Positions 22,748 to 34,142 of a DNA stretch of 64,000 bases are shown here, piece by piece (within the stretch, counting starts at the first letter, position 1; every line of letters starts with the position of its first letter). Below the pieces are notes generated by a model. The model saw only the letters and a program-made list of their open reading frames with translations, had not been told where the DNA came from and did no database searches. Source of the stretch: Ovis canadensis (taxonomy: Eukaryota > Chordata > Mammalia > Artiodactyla > Bovidae); NCBI RefSeq assembly GCF_042477335.2, contig NC_091263.1, positions 71,604,501 through 71,668,500 on the forward strand. The letters are read 5' to 3'. Made by a program: the position numbers and the translations under genes.

Positions 22748-22925
22748 AGTGCTATTTAGGAGCTTAAACTCTGGAGCCAGAACACCTGAGTTCCAAATGC
22801 CAGCCTTACTGGCCGTTAGCTATAGCAATCTTGGCTGTGTTACTTAACCTTTCTATACCTCCATTTTATCATCTGTAAAATGGAGCTGATAATTACTTAT
22901 AACACCTTGTTAATGGGATGGACGT
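22748..22925 (+). mobile_element. MIR SINE (old)
   Basis: AAACTCTGGAGCCAGAACAC, TTACTTAACCTTTCTATACC, TTTTATCATCTGTAAAATGG. Confidence 0.8.
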
Positions 22926-23338
22926 GTGCAGGAAGAGTTCTTTCACACCTGGGAAGTTGGCCCTTGATGAAGCAATTCTGGCTCATGTTTCCTAAACTGA
23001 AGAAAATGGTTACAGGGCAATTTTAGAAGGTAACTTCACAGGCCCTTCAACATAAAATCAATGTCCCCTCTACTCCCACTAAAATAGTTTTTCAATGCTC
23101 TCTTGATCTTTCTGACTATACCAAAGAGAAAGTGTCAGGTTGGAGCTAATAAGTCTTAACACCTCTCTGGCTCCTGCCAATTTGTTAATCCCCCTCCAGA
23201 GATGCCAAGTGCAGGGCCTGGAGTTCAGAGCCCTCCAAGGCAAAAGCTTCTAGCTACAATTCAGTAATATTTTGAAACTGTTATGTTAATTTTTACAGTT
23301 ACTTATTTTTACATGAGTGATGTTGATTTTACATTTAC
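22926..23338. other. Unassigned intergenic stretch
   Basis: No repeat or gene recognised. Confidence 0.4.
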
Positions 23339-23349
23339 AGTTCTCTTTT

Positions 23350-23590
23350 CTTGAACCTCCAATACTATTGGCCACCTGATGTAAAGAGCCGACTTATTGG
23401 AAAAGACCCTGATGCTGGGAAAGACTGAGGGTAGGAGGAGAAGGGGGATGAGATGGTTGCATGGCATCGCCGACTCAGTGGACCTGAAGTTGAGCAAACT
23501 TTGGGAGATGGTAAAGGGCAGAAAAGCCTGGCATGCTGCAGTCTACGGGGTCACAGACAGTCAGACATGAGTTAGCCACTGAACAACAAA
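23350..23590 (+). mobile_element. BovB LINE 3' end with 11-bp target-site duplication
   Basis: CCACCTGATGTAAAGAGCCG to CCACTGAACAACAAA between AGTTCTCTTTT repeats at 23339-23349 and 23591-23601, so this is a 5'-truncated insertion. Confidence 0.88.
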
Positions 23591-23777
23591 AGTTCTCTTT
23601 TAAAGTAAATGTTGTCTTTAAAGTAAGTTTCTTTTCAATATTAAACATATTATGGTATATACCTTCTTCTATATGGAGAAAATATCCTGAAGGTGGGAAG
23701 CATGGTATTAGGCTGCACGAACAGACATGGCCTCTTCAGGGAAGTACATGGATTTACTGACAACTAAAGCTCATGTC

Positions 23778-23966
23778 TGAGGGACTTTCCTGGTGGCCCA
23801 GTGGTTAAGACTCAGCACTTCCAGTGCAGGGGACTGGAGTTCAATCCCTGGTCAGGGAACTAGAGACCAACATGCCACAACTGGAAGATCCTGCAATGGC
23901 GATCATACATGCAGCAATTAAAATCTGGTGCAGCCACATAAATTTAAAAATCAATCAATCAATCAC
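23778..23966 (+). mobile_element. CHR-type SINE
   Basis: GGGACTTTCCTGGTGGCCCA to a (AATC)n-like tail near 23950. Confidence 0.82.
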
Positions 23967-24103
23967 ATATCCTAAGTTGTGTCCCCTCAGTCCCCTGTTG
24001 TTTCCAGAACTCCAGGGCCTCATGCTGCTCTTCAGTCCTTTAGTTAGTTGGTACAAACTCTGGATAATTTGGCAAGTATATCCCCTGGTGGGGAAAAAAA
24101 TGA

Positions 24104-24309
24104 AATTGTTAGTCACTCAGTCATGTCCAATTCTTTGCGACCCCATGGACTGTAGCCCACCAGGCTCCTCTGTCCATGGGATTCTCCAGGCAAGAATACT
24201 GAAGTGAGTTACCATTCCCTTCTCCAGGGGATCTTCCTGACCCAGGGATGGAACCCAGGTCTCCTGCATTGCAGGCCAATTCTTTATCATCTGAGCTACC
24301 AGGGAAGCC
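24104..24309 (-). mobile_element. Bov-tA SINE
   Basis: TTAGTCACTCAGTCATGTCC to TCTGAGCTACCAGGGAAGCC. Confidence 0.88.
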
Positions 24310-24314
24310 CCCTA

Positions 24315-24905
24315 TATGTTGGCAATTCCATTGCTATGAATGTAATAAAAATAACCATAGATGTGCTCAAAGATACATGGTTGACAATATTTGTGGCCAC
24401 ATTATTCAGGACAGGGAGAAACTGAAAACCATCTAAAGGGCCAACAATAGAGGATCAGCTTTGCAAATTATAGTATTTTCACAAAACAGGCTGATCTAAG
24501 AACAGTAATATGGCAAACACTCTGTACAAGGTAGATATTATTATTATTAGCTCCACTTTGCAGAAGAAGAAACTCAAGCACAGAGAAATTATCTTGCCGA
24601 AGGTCACACAGCTAGTAAGGGGTAGAGCTGACACTGAACACAGGCCACTTAGATCTAGAGTCCATGTTCTTTCCCACTAGGCTGTGGTCCTGTCTCTGAA
24701 GCTGACATTGTAGATGAACATTTATTGACGTGGGAAATTCTTCCCCCAATATATGTGTAAGCTAAAAAGCAGATGGAAATAAAATATCTGTAAAACCATA
24801 CACCATATGTCAAAAGAAGCTGTTTCTGGTTGGTGGAATTGTATTATTTTTGTTATTTGTTTTTTTTTTTCAGGCTTTCTGTTCTAAATGCTTGTTATCT
24901 TTATA
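24315..24905 (+). mobile_element. L1M LINE 3' untranslated region with a MIR inside
   Basis: TGTGGCCACATTATTCAGGA and AAACTGAAAACCATCTAAAG on the left, CATATGTCAAAAGAAGCTG and a T-rich end on the right; 24495-24700 between them is MIR. Order of insertion uncertain. Confidence 0.5.
24495..24700 (-). mobile_element. MIR SINE (old)
   Basis: GGTCACACAGCTAGTAAGGG, AGTCCATGTTCTTTCCCACT. Confidence 0.78.
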
Positions 24906-24982
24906 GTAGGAAAGAAACATGAAAAGATGACTTTTTGTCTCAGTTCTATTCCTTTCTGCTTCTAGAAACAAGACAGTTGGTT

Positions 24983-25020
24983 CTTCATGATGATGATGAA
25001 AATGATAATGATGATAATAG
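24983..25020 (+). repeat. Imperfect (GAT)n simple repeat
   Basis: ATGATGATGATGAAAATGATAATGATGATAAT, a short interrupted trinucleotide tract. Confidence 0.7.
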
Positions 25021-25167
25021 CCAACACTTAATTTTCTCTCGGTATGCTAAAGGAATGTCGAGCACAGTTTCATTTAGCTCATCACTGCCTGCCACGTCCC
25101 ACGTGTGGTCTCCCAGTCTGTGCACTGCACAACTGCAGGGAGCACCACTCATATATCGTCTACAGTT

Positions 25168-25361
25168 CAGAGGTCCCCAGCCTCCAGGATCTAATGCCCG
25201 GCGATCTGAGGTGGAGCTGCTGTAGTAATAATAGATACAAAGTGCGCAATAAATATGACACACCTGAATCATCCCAAAACCATCTCCACCCCCGCCAGTC
25301 CACGGAAAACATCGTCTTCCACAAAACCGGTCGCTGGTGCCAGAAAGGTTGGGGACTGCAG
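25168..25361. mobile_element. Short DNA transposon (hAT-like, non-autonomous)
   Basis: The ends form imperfect inverted repeats: CAGAGGTCCCCAGCC at 25168 and GGTTGGGGACTGCAG ending 25361. Internal TCCACGGAAAACATCGTCTT and AACCGGTCGCTGGTGCC match a common mammalian CAGGGGTCCCCAACC-type element; family name not assigned. No clear 8-bp target duplication remains. Confidence 0.6.
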
Positions 25362-25414
25362 GTCGGGACTGTGCTGTGAAACGTGCAGGACACCGACCTT
25401 TTGTCCCTGCTCCG

Positions 25415-25545
25415 TCCCCACTCAGCTGGTGACCTTAACAAGGTTCTTTTTTCGCTCTGGGCTCAGCTTCCCCATCTGCAAACCGAAGGAATTAGACATG
25501 ACGATCTTTAAGATCTCTCGCAGCTCCGAGAGTCTACGATTACAG
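25415..25545 (+). mobile_element. MIR SINE fragment
   Basis: CTCAGCTTCCCCATCTGCAA after GACCTTAACAAGGTTC. Confidence 0.55.
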
Positions 25546-26177
25546 ATGGCATCCCAATATGGGCCCAGAAGCGGGCCCTCCCACTCAGCAGGACCATTCT
25601 CCTGCCTGCTGAAGGCAGCATCTCTCCGGCTGACCTACTTTGTTGTATGATGGGAGAGAGAAGGGCAGAGAGGAGGCCTGAGGCAGGAGCGAATAACCAA
25701 AGGTTTGCCCTCCCGACAAGCCAGGCTCCTCTCCAGCAGCTAATGGTTCAATCAGTGCCCCTCTCAGAAGCTCCTGGGGCCTCCCTCCCACCTCTGCAGA
25801 AGGCAGCAGACTTAAAATATCTGATAGGGTGGCAGTGCTGTTTTAATGTGTTGCTTTTAGTTTTTAATCACGCTGGTGATTCAGCAGGGTATTTCTCTGA
25901 CTTTCCCAACATGCTTGGTTAAAGTCATTCTTGCAGGATCTTTAGCATGTTTTATTAAACAAAGAAACCAAGGTGCAAAACAGTGTGCATAAGGTGAGGA
26001 AAATTATTTAAATATACATTTGTGCCTGTGTGTGGAGAGAGAGAGAATGAATAACTCTGGGAGGAAATATGAGATCGATAACCATTCACCTTCCATAAGG
26101 GAAACCAGGTGGCTTAAGGGAGGGACAGAGGTAGGAAGGCAACTTTATGCCTTTTGCCTGTGACTGTGTTATCACCC
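25546..26177. other. Unassigned intergenic stretch
   Basis: A short (GA)n run at 26036-26046; no gene or repeat family recognised. Confidence 0.4.
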
Positions 26178-26189
26178 AGACAATTTTTT

Positions 26190-26438
26190 AAAATTAATTT
26201 ATTTTTATTTTGGCAGTGCTGAGTCTTGGTTGCTTCGTGCGAGGGCTTTCTCTAGTTGTAGTGGGGGCAGTTTACTCTCGGTTGCAGCAGCTTCTCTTGT
26301 GAGCCTTGGGCTTCAGTAGTTGTGGTGCTCAGGCTTAGTTACTCCTTAGCACGTGGGATCTTCCCAGACCAGGGATTGAACCCGTGTCCCCTACATTGGC
26401 AGGTGGATTCTTATCCACTCTACCACCAGGGAAGTCCT
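26190..26438 (-). mobile_element. CHR-type SINE, near full length
   Basis: Antisense copy from TTTATTTTTATTTTGGCAG to CTACCACCAGGGAAGTCC; flanks AGACAATTTTTT (26178-26189) and AGACAAATTTTT (26439-26450) are a near-perfect target duplication. Confidence 0.87.
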
Positions 26439-26529
26439 AGACAAATTTTTTTTTTAATTTAAAAAAAAAAAGACATTCTTCCCCCATCTCAGCAGTGTTT
26501 AATTCTGATGTCTCTTTTCTTCAAAGATA

Positions 26530-26945
26530 CTTCTGGCTTTATTAGTTTGCCAGGCTGCCAGAACAAAGTGCCAGGTGCCTCGAACAATAGAAAGGTACTT
26601 TCTGATAATTCTGGAAGCTAAAAAAGTGCAACACCAAGGTGTCTGCAGGGTTGGCTTCTGCAGAAGCCTCTCCGCTTGGCTTGTATATACTGTCTTCTCA
26701 CTTTGCCCTCACCTGGCCTTCCCTCTGTGCAGGTCTGGATCTTAATCTCTTCCCACAAGGACACCAGTTATATTGTATTATATTATATTGGATTAGGGCC
26801 CATACACAAGACCTGATTTTAATTCCATTTCCTCTTCTCAGATCCTGTCTCCAAATACCTTCACTTTCTGAGGCCTGGGAGTCAGGACTTGGACACATGA
26901 ATTTTGGAGGATGCAGCTTACCCCATGACCCGGCTCTACACTGAT
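26530..26945 (-). mobile_element. MLT1-type (ERVL-MaLR) LTR
   Basis: Antisense: CAGGCTGCCAGAACAAAGTG, AAGGTGTCTGCAGGGTTGGC, ATTGGATTAGGGCCCATACA, ACATGAATTTTGGAGG. Old non-coding LTR. Confidence 0.7.
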
Positions 26946-27035
26946 TAACTCACCCGTGCCTCTGAGGGACAAGAACAGGTTCTTACATTCAATTAACTGT
27001 AATTAAGCTTCTCTTGGGAAGGGAGCTCTGTTTTA

Positions 27036-27100
27036 GGGGTAGAGATGATGTGAAATTGACTGAGACTTGGTTCTGGACAGAAATAAACAGGAAGAGGAGC
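27036..27100 (+). repeat. Member A of a ~65-bp local duplicate
   Basis: TGTGAAATTGACTGAGACTT and AAATAAACAGGAAGAGGAG recur at 29029-29093 with about 90% identity by eye, ~1.99 kb away in the same orientation. Confidence 0.7.
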
Positions 27101-27240
27101 AAAAGACTGAAAATCAGAACAGCTGATCATCCGATCCCAGCTCCCTATCTCGCCAACTTAGTCTGGACATAACCTTTAGCCTCCAGTTTTATCATCAAGG
27201 GCAGGATAATACAATACACACCTCCAAGGGCTGTAGACCC

Positions 27241-27433
27241 ACTGTCGACCCACGCCTCCGCCAGAGACTCCCAAACACTCACAGACAAGTCCGGCTCAGT
27301 CTCTTGTGGGGTCACTGGGCCTTTCTCCTGGGTCCTGGAGCACACAAGGTTTTGTTTGTGCCCTCCACGAGTCTCTGTTTGCACAGTCCTGTGGCAGTTC
27401 TGTAATTGAATCCCACTGACCTTCAAAGTCAGG
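27241..27433. other. Unclassified block, possibly ruminant repeat
   Basis: GTCACTGGGCCTTTCTCCTG, AGCACACAAGGTTTTGTTTG, CACTGACCTTCAAAGTCAGG have the feel of a young ruminant interspersed repeat, but I cannot name the family. Confidence 0.35.
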
Positions 27434-27634
27434 TTCCCTGACCCTGATGCTGGGAAAGATTGAGGGCAGGAGGAGAAGGGAATGACAGAGGATGAGATGG
27501 TTGGATGGCATCACCGACTCAATGGAAGTGAGTTTGAGCAAGCTTCAGGAGTTGGTGATGGACAGGAAGCCTGGTGTGCTACAGTCCATAGGGTCACAAA
27601 GAGTCAGACATGATTGAACAACTGAACAACAGAA
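27434..27634 (+). mobile_element. BovB LINE 3' tail
   Basis: CCCTGATGCTGGGAAAGATT to GATTGAACAACTGAACAACA. Confidence 0.87.
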
Positions 27635-27720
27635 GAGTTATGGAGAGGATTAAAGGAGAAACCGCATGTAAAATACCCAGTCTATAGTCCGTGTTTCATA
27701 TACAATGCTGCGGTTCATCT

Positions 27721-27989
27721 CAGCTGCCCCCTGGGCGGGGGCTCCGGGCACAGGGCCCATGCCCTTTTATCCTGACAGCCCTAGAGGTCGCAGTGATCAG
27801 CAGGGCACTGGCTGGACAGCTTTGCTGGAGCAGTAAGTTCCCCAGACTGATTCATGAGGCCACGTGAATCCACCTAGAAAGACTCTCTGAATGATCATAG
27901 AGGCTGCCTTTGAAAGCAGTTTTTTCACCAGGAGCTCAGCCTGGTGCTCTGTGACAACCTAGAGGGGTAGCATAGGGGTAGGGGTGGGT
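27721..27989. other. Unassigned intergenic stretch
   Basis: No gene or repeat recognised. Confidence 0.4.
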
Positions 27990-28130
27990 AACGAGGCTCA
28001 AGAGGGAGGGAATATATGATTATGTGTGGTTGATGCATGTTGTACGGCAGAAACCAATGCAACCTTGTAAAGCAATTATCCTCCAATTAAAAAAAATTTT
28101 AATAAAATAAAAAATATAAATAAATAAAAG
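27990..28130 (+). mobile_element. Ruminant L1 3' end
   Basis: AGGGAGGGAATATATGATTA, GTACGGCAGAAACCAATGC, TTGTAAAGCAATTATCCTCC, then an A/T-rich tail. Confidence 0.75.
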
Positions 28131-28403
28131 CAGGGTTTTTAATGAAAAAGAAAATTACAAGTATTAGTGTTAATATGACCTCCTTGGGAATCACAGGCTG
28201 ATGAAGCCCAGGGACATTTAGCTTTATTTGTCATTTCTGTCTTTGATGCCACACAGATCTCCCCAGGGTAACAGGAAGCACACCAGAATTGTTGTGGACA
28301 TTTGCTATTTTGACCTGCCGAATCCTGACCCTTCTTCCTCTATTAGTGGAATCCCACTGTTCTTCGGGTGGCCCACCTCCCAGCATTCCTAGCCCATATG
28401 GCT

Positions 28404-28628
28404 TATTGATTGATTTGGCTGCATCTGATCTTACTTACAGCATGCGGGATCTTTCGTTGAGGCCCACGGACTCTCTCGTCTTGGCAAGCAGGCTCCAGAG
28501 TGCACTGGCTCAGTAGTTAGAGCATGTGGGCCTAGCTGCTCTGCAGCATGTGGGATCTTAGTTCCCCAACCAGGGACTGTCCTCTGCGTCGCAAGGCAGC
28601 TTTTAACCACTGGGACACCAGGGAAGTC
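28404..28628 (-). mobile_element. CHR-type SINE with target-site duplication
   Basis: GATTTGGCTGCATCTGATCT to TGGGACACCAGGGAAGTCCT; flanks GCCCATATGG (28391-28400) and GCCCATGTGG (28630-28639) differ at one base. Confidence 0.83.
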
Positions 28629-28639
28629 CTGCCCATGTG

Positions 28640-29028
28640 GTTTCACATGGGCAGACTGCAACTCCAGCTCCAGAAATGAGTACATAGCTCCAGCCTGCCA
28701 TTGAAAGCACTACATTCTCTATTAACTATGGGCGGCTCAGCAATTAGAACATGACCCCAACTGGGCAAATCAGCAATTCCTGGGAGTCTGACAAGCTGTG
28801 TCAGGAAGGATGCACTCTTTTCTCTAAACTCAAACTTCTGATGGCCTTTTTGTCACCTGGAGAAAGCCTACCTGAGGTCCTGGTTACATTGCTTGAGAAC
28901 CTGGATTTAGCCTTGCTGAAGCCAGCATAATCCTGAATATCATGTTGATGTGAGCCGATAAACTTTCCTCCTTTCTTAAATCAGTTTGACTTGGGGTTCT
29001 GTCACTTACCAACCAAACGAATGGCACA
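28640..29028. mobile_element. Ancient interspersed repeat, possibly LTR, family not assigned
   Basis: GATAAACTTTCCTCCTTTCT and GACTTGGGGTTCTGTCACTT resemble the polyadenylation/end region of an old mammalian LTR. Assignment is weak. Confidence 0.35.
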
Positions 29029-29093
29029 TAGGGTGGAGATGACGTGAAATTGACTGAGACTTGATTCTGGACAAACATAAACAGGAAGAGGAG
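29029..29093 (+). repeat. Member B of a ~65-bp local duplicate
   Basis: Partner of 27036-27100 (GTGAAATTGACTGAGACTTG, CATAAACAGGAAGAGGAG). Confidence 0.7.
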
Positions 29094-29305
29094 AAAGAGT
29101 GAGAGAGTTCTCATTAGCTTTTCTCCCTGTGTAACTCGGGTCCTCTCTTTGCAGGCCTAGAACTACTCACTACTAGAAATCAATTCTTCAAACAACTTGC
29201 ATTTAAACTCCCTCTAGAGTTTATAGACATCTTTCACAAATCCAGAGGTATGTATGAAAAGAGATATTGGAGACAGGGAGGACACACAAGAGCTGATAAC
29301 TACAC

Positions 29306-29528
29306 CCGCCCTGCGCGTGCTCAGTCGCTTCAGTCGTATCTGACTCTCTGTGACTCCACGGACTGTAGCCCGCCAGGTTCCTCTGTCCATGGGATTCTCT
29401 GGGCAAGAATACTGGAGTGGGTTGCCATTTTCTACTCTAGGGGATCTCCAGACCCAGGGATCAAACCTGAGTCTCCTGGGTCTCCTGCATTGCAAGTGGA
29501 TTCTTACCACGGAGCCACTGGGGAAGCT
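29306..29528 (-). mobile_element. Bov-tA SINE
   Basis: GCTCAGTCGCTTCAGTCGTA to GGAGCCACTGGGGAAGC; includes a small internal repeat of TCTCCTGGG. Confidence 0.86.
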
Positions 29529-29838
29529 AACCACACTTGCCAGGTGGATCCAAATACTGATTACGGCCCAGCCAGCACAGTCGGCTGCAAGGTGGCTGAC
29601 TGTCTGCTCTGGGCCAATGACATGCTGGAGCTGGCTCGTACCAGCTAACTAGAGGATTTGTTAAATATCTGGAAATTGTGTAGCTAGTTGCTAAACCATT
29701 GATAGTTTGAAATCCGCCGTGCCTATCACCAAACACTGCAAATCAAGTTAATTTTCTCCCCCTGGAGGCTTTATCTGCAAACCTTAGGCCCTGGCCTTGA
29801 TTCAACAGGTCTGAAAACGGCCAGCAAGATTGAGTGCA
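29529..29838. other. Unassigned, possibly old repeat
   Basis: ACTAGAGGATTTGTTAAATA and GCTAAACCATTGATAGTTTG look repeat-like, but the family is not recognised. Confidence 0.3.
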
Positions 29839-30108
29839 GGACTGCCCCGGGGGTCCAGTGGTTAAGAGTCTGCCTGCCAATTCAGGGGACATGGGTTGGA
29901 TCCCTGGTCTGGAAAGATCATACTTGCCACGGAGTAACTGAGCCCTGCCCTAGAGCGTGTGCTCAGCAACAAGAGAAGCCACTGCAATGAGATGGCCGAG
30001 CCCCGCAGCTTGAGAGTAGCCCTCCACTCATCACAACTAGAGAAAACCTGAGCACAGCAACAAAGACCAGTGCAGCCAAAAATAAAGACACTATTGTTTT
30101 TTTTAAAG
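29839..30108 (+). mobile_element. CHR-type SINE, long form
   Basis: GGACTGCCCCGGGGGTCCAG head, GAGAAGCCACTGCAATGAG and GAGAAAACCTGAGCACAGCA body, AAAAATAAAGACACTATTG tail. Confidence 0.8.
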
Positions 30109-30184
30109 GAGAATGAATGCTAAAAAAACAAGGGTAACCAAAATTCATATTCCTACTCAGAAGGGCACCTTGCCCCACTAGCAA

Positions 30185-30330
30185 TGCTGTAAAGTAGAAA
30201 TTATTATTCATATCCTATAGATAAGGAATCCAAGGCCTGGGGGAAAAATGGCTTTCTTGCGGTCAGAAAGCAGAAGTCAGAAATCAATCCAGGTCTTTGG
30301 ACCCCCTGCCTAAAGTTGTTTCCCTGACAC
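30185..30330 (-). mobile_element. MIR SINE fragment
   Basis: GTAGAAATTATTATTCATAT, CTATAGATAAGGAATCCAAG; diverged. Confidence 0.55.
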
Positions 30331-31034
30331 CCCAGCACGAGGTGACTGAAGTATCAAAACAGGGTTTAAACAAGTAATTTGGTCACTGGGGATGGAAAAA
30401 CTGTTTCTATAGGAAAGAGCTTTTAACAATTTATTTCTGAACAGAGGTGGCCAATTAGAAAGGCAGCTGCCCGGAGATTAGCAATAATACTACATATTCA
30501 ATCTCCTGGGGAAACACAGCATCATTTCTAATAAATTATATACCTCACATTTGTACAGAATATTTGGTTGGTTTATAAAACCTTTTCAAGTATGTTGACT
30601 CTGTAGATCAATTCCTTTAAAATGTTCAGACTTAGGCCCTGTGTGGCATACCGATTAACCTAAGATCCACCACTGACATTCTTCTCCCTTAACTGCCTCC
30701 ACTAAAAAAGTCTGGGCAAATGGAATATTTACTTTTTCAGTCTCCCTTAGAGACCTACAGACATGTTATCTAACTCTGGCTATGTAGACTTGAGCAATAA
30801 TCAACTCTCCTGATAAAAAGTGTTGCCTTTTCCTCTCTTTACCTTGCCTTAAAAAAGGATATGATAGCTGGTGCTGCAACAGCCATTCTGTAACCATGAG
30901 GTGACAAACCAAAAAGCAAAGCAGAGCAGAGCAGAAAGAGAGCAAAAGTATGGGTCCTTGATGGGTATTATTGAGTTGACTCCAGGCCGTTTCCTCTGAA
31001 TATTTTATAATGTGGAGAAAAACAAGCCATTGTT
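30331..31034. other. Unassigned intergenic stretch
   Basis: AT-rich; a (GCAGA)n-like patch at 30918-30935. No gene or repeat recognised. Confidence 0.4.
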
Positions 31035-31215
31035 GTTTGAATATTCTGTTATATGCAGTGGAAACATTCCTAACATAACTGGAAATTCTACTTCTAGGAA
31101 TTTATCATAAAGAGCATCTATAATAGAGGAAAACTGGAGTCTCAATGTGCAACAATAGGAGGCTGATGGAATAGACAGCAGAGTGGCTATAGTATATACT
31201 ATTCAGGGACTGAAA
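31035..31215 (+). mobile_element. L1M LINE 3' untranslated fragment
   Basis: CTACTTCTAGGAATTTATCA and CAACAATAGGAGGCTGATGG follow L1M order. Confidence 0.5.
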
Positions 31216-31264
31216 ATTTGGTACCAGGCAAAGGATTCTTAAACAAGTACCCTTAAATACATCC

Positions 31265-31390
31265 GTACTAGATCCTGCATGCCTCAGCTAAAGATCCCAC
31301 ACGCTGCCACGAACATCAGAGATCCTGTGTGTCACAAATAAGACCTGGCACAGCCAAATAAATATTTCAAATCAATCAATAAATACAGAC
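31265..31390 (+). mobile_element. CHR-type SINE 3' fragment
   Basis: AAAGATCCCACACGCTGCCA, GACCTGGCACAGCCAAATAA. Confidence 0.65.
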
Positions 31391-31606
31391 AGACAAACAT
31401 TTTTGCATATGCTTTTCCTGGGTGCATGATTCTTTTTGGATTCTCAACACTTTCAAACAAAGTTTAAGTATCACTTTTTCAAATTAATATTTGTAGGCAT
31501 AGAAAAATGTTCACAATATATTGGGAGAACAAAAATTGACAAAACAGCATGTTCAATATTCTCCCATATTGAGAAAAATTACATACATGTTCTAAATGTA
31601 TACATG

Positions 31607-31806
31607 GTATGCTGTGCTCAGTCACTCAGTTGTGTCCAACTCTTTGCAGCCCTATGGACTGCAGCCCGCCAGGCTCCTCTGTCCATGGGGATTCTCTAAG
31701 CAAGAATGCTGGAGTGAGTTGCCTTTTCCTTCTCCAGGGAATCTTCCTGACACAGGGATCAAACCCCGGTTTCCCACATTGCAGGCAGGGTCTTTATTGT
31801 ATGCAT
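31607..31806 (-). mobile_element. Bov-tA SINE
   Basis: CTGTGCTCAGTCACTCAGTT to GGCAGGGTCTTTATTG; flanks GTATACATGG and GTATGCATGG are a one-mismatch target duplication. Confidence 0.86.
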
Positions 31807-33039
31807 GGTGGTGAGCTGAAATTTACAGAATATATACTTGGGAGCCCCACCCCTCAAAAATGAACTTTATTCCTAAAAACCCAACTAACCCTATTATTCC
31901 ATATTCTTGCTGATTATAGAAAACTTAATCTTGTAACTCAAAGTAACTCTGACACTTCCTAATTTAAGATGGTCAGTTCAAGATCCTCTTTATTTCTTCC
32001 TCCTCCCCTGCTTCTCTAGCTCTTCCATAGACAGATGCGCTGTCCTGGAATCCAGAGAAGTGGCGTCTGGTCCCACCCTTCCCTCCGTTCTTCCCCTGGC
32101 CTCTGCAGGTCATCTTTTCTGGTCCCCATCATCAAGCTCTGTCATATGCTACTAATCTGGTCTGATCCTAATTGCTAGTTGAGAAATGTATGCACTCTCT
32201 GGTCTTCCTGGTCCCAATTTATTTTCAGCCCATTTGGTATCCTTCACAGGGGCCCATGGGGGTGGAATTCTTAGATGTCTCCACATCTGAAAGGATGCCC
32301 TCTGTCTCGCCACCTCCACTCAAGCAATGGCTACTTTGCCTCTCAAGGCACCAGGTTTGACATGGAGTGACTTTAATGGACTCATATCCTGGGAGGAGAA
32401 GCTCAAGTGCCTCCTGTTTTCCTGACAAAACTTACTCAGGGTTCCTAAGGCACACGGCCAGTGTCGGGCTTGGGGCGGAGCTCTGAGCCCCTCTTCGAAA
32501 CGGAGGTAAGGTTCAGCTCTGCTCTCAGCCTTCCCGTGTTTCCTCTTCTCTCCAGATACCTCACCTCGTCTCTCTTTCTTCAGACCTGCATTCTTCTCCA
32601 TTGTGGGGCTTATCTTCCAAAAGTGCTCTGAAGCACCCAGGTTTGCTCTTTTATATATAAAGTCAGGCTATTGCAAATCTGAAGATAAGCTTTATGTTTT
32701 CTGTCAAAATCCTGGCTCTTGTGAATCAAATGTACTCTGGCTTCTAAGCTTTTGTCTCTGCTGTAAATTTTCAAGTCACCCTCAGAGTAGCCAAGACTCG
32801 GGCTTTTTGTTTTTCTAAACTATTTATTGTCCCTCATGGGAATGCCTGGGAAAATGCCCAAAGGGTGGGTGCACAACACAAGGTTCAAGGTGGCATGTGT
32901 TAGGAGGAAACGAAATATTTCTCTCTGAAAATATTTTTCTGCTGCACAGGCATCAGAAAAGATCTGAAAAGATGCATGCTGGGATGTCATCATTTATAAT
33001 CCCTGGATGATGAGAGTATATTAAAGGAATAGTTATGAT
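31807..33039. other. Unassigned intergenic stretch
   Basis: About 32840-33030 faintly resembles an L1M 3' end. Splice-like motifs near 32505 (GAG|GTAAGG) and 32555 (TCTCTCCAG) are not joined by any coding frame. Confidence 0.35.
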
Positions 33040-33430
33040 GAAAGTTACAGAAAACCCAACTAACAGTGCCTTAAAATAACGAGGGCTTATTCTCACAAAA
33101 TGAGAAGTCTGGAAGTGGGTGGCTGCTGGCATTGACTCATCAGCCCAACATTGTCAGGGCCAGCATCTGTGCAGTTCCCTCGGCCTTTCTCCGGGGTCGC
33201 GAGATGCTTGCCACACCACACATTACATCCCACATTCAAGGGAGAAGGGATGGCACGAGCCCCATCTGTTCCTCTGAGCCAGAAAATCAAAAGCTTTACA
33301 CTCTCATCTCATTGGCCAAAACTGGGTCACATGGCCACCCCAGCTGCAAGGGAAGCTGGGAAAAAACCCAAGGTTGGTTGGTGTGAGGTTAGTCAGCTGA
33401 TGGTACCTACCACAAGGGACAGTTAGATTC
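33040..33430. mobile_element. Ancient interspersed repeat, family not assigned
   Basis: CTTATTCTCACAAAATGAGA, CTGTGCAGTTCCCTCGGCC, TCTCATTGGCCAAAACTGGG recall a widespread old mammalian repeat. Confidence 0.35.
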
Positions 33431-34142
33431 TTTTTTCTTCTTGTTTTTCTGGGTCTCCTAATTTTTCCACTATTGACACATAATGCTGTCTTTTATCTCT
33501 ACTTCTCATTCTCTACCTCTTTCTCTCTGTGACAAGCCTGCAGTGGAGGGCAGCCTATAACACCAGCTACAGGCTTAAACATATTTTCATTTTCTTATAA
33601 AAGAAGTCTGGATATGGGTAGTTCATGGCAGACGTGATAACTTCATCCTCCGTCTGGGTTGCTTATCTAATACCTTCCATTGGCAAAATCACCTCATAGT
33701 GATAAGAGTGATGCCGCATTTCCAGCCATCACATCTACATTCCAAGTAGTAGGAGAGGACAAGGTCACAAGAGGTAACCTTGCTGTCTCAGCACAGGCAA
33801 CATCCTTGAAAGAGCTTTCCTGGGAGTCCCACCTAAGTACTATCATCTGGTCATTCTTATCTTCAGGGGAGACTGAGACATATAATTTTTCACATAGGTA
33901 CACAACAGAGTCCTGCTCTTAAGGAAAAAGAAAGAAAATTGTAACTGGGTAAGTAGCTAACTCTCATTGCTAGCCTATAGTCAGAAAGAAGGAAAGGAGA
34001 TTGAACATTGGATAAACAGTTAACCATCTCCACTGTTCCATCTTTAAAATTCCTTCTGGGGAAAGTACTGTCCATGGTTGGGAAGAATATTCTCTGATGA
34101 ACTCTTTAGGTAGATAGGACACCCAAGGAGCATGGTCCAATA
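33431..34142. other. Unassigned intergenic stretch
   Basis: No gene or repeat recognised. Confidence 0.35.

Larger units (their letters stand above)
27120..27720 (+). mobile_element. MIR SINE relic interrupted by younger sequence
   Basis: Left MIR part 27120-27240 (AACCTTTAGCCTCCAGTTTT, GGGCAGGATAATACAATACA) and right part 27640-27720 (AGAGGATTAAAGGAGAAACC) flank an unclassified 190-bp block and a BovB tail. Confidence 0.5.
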
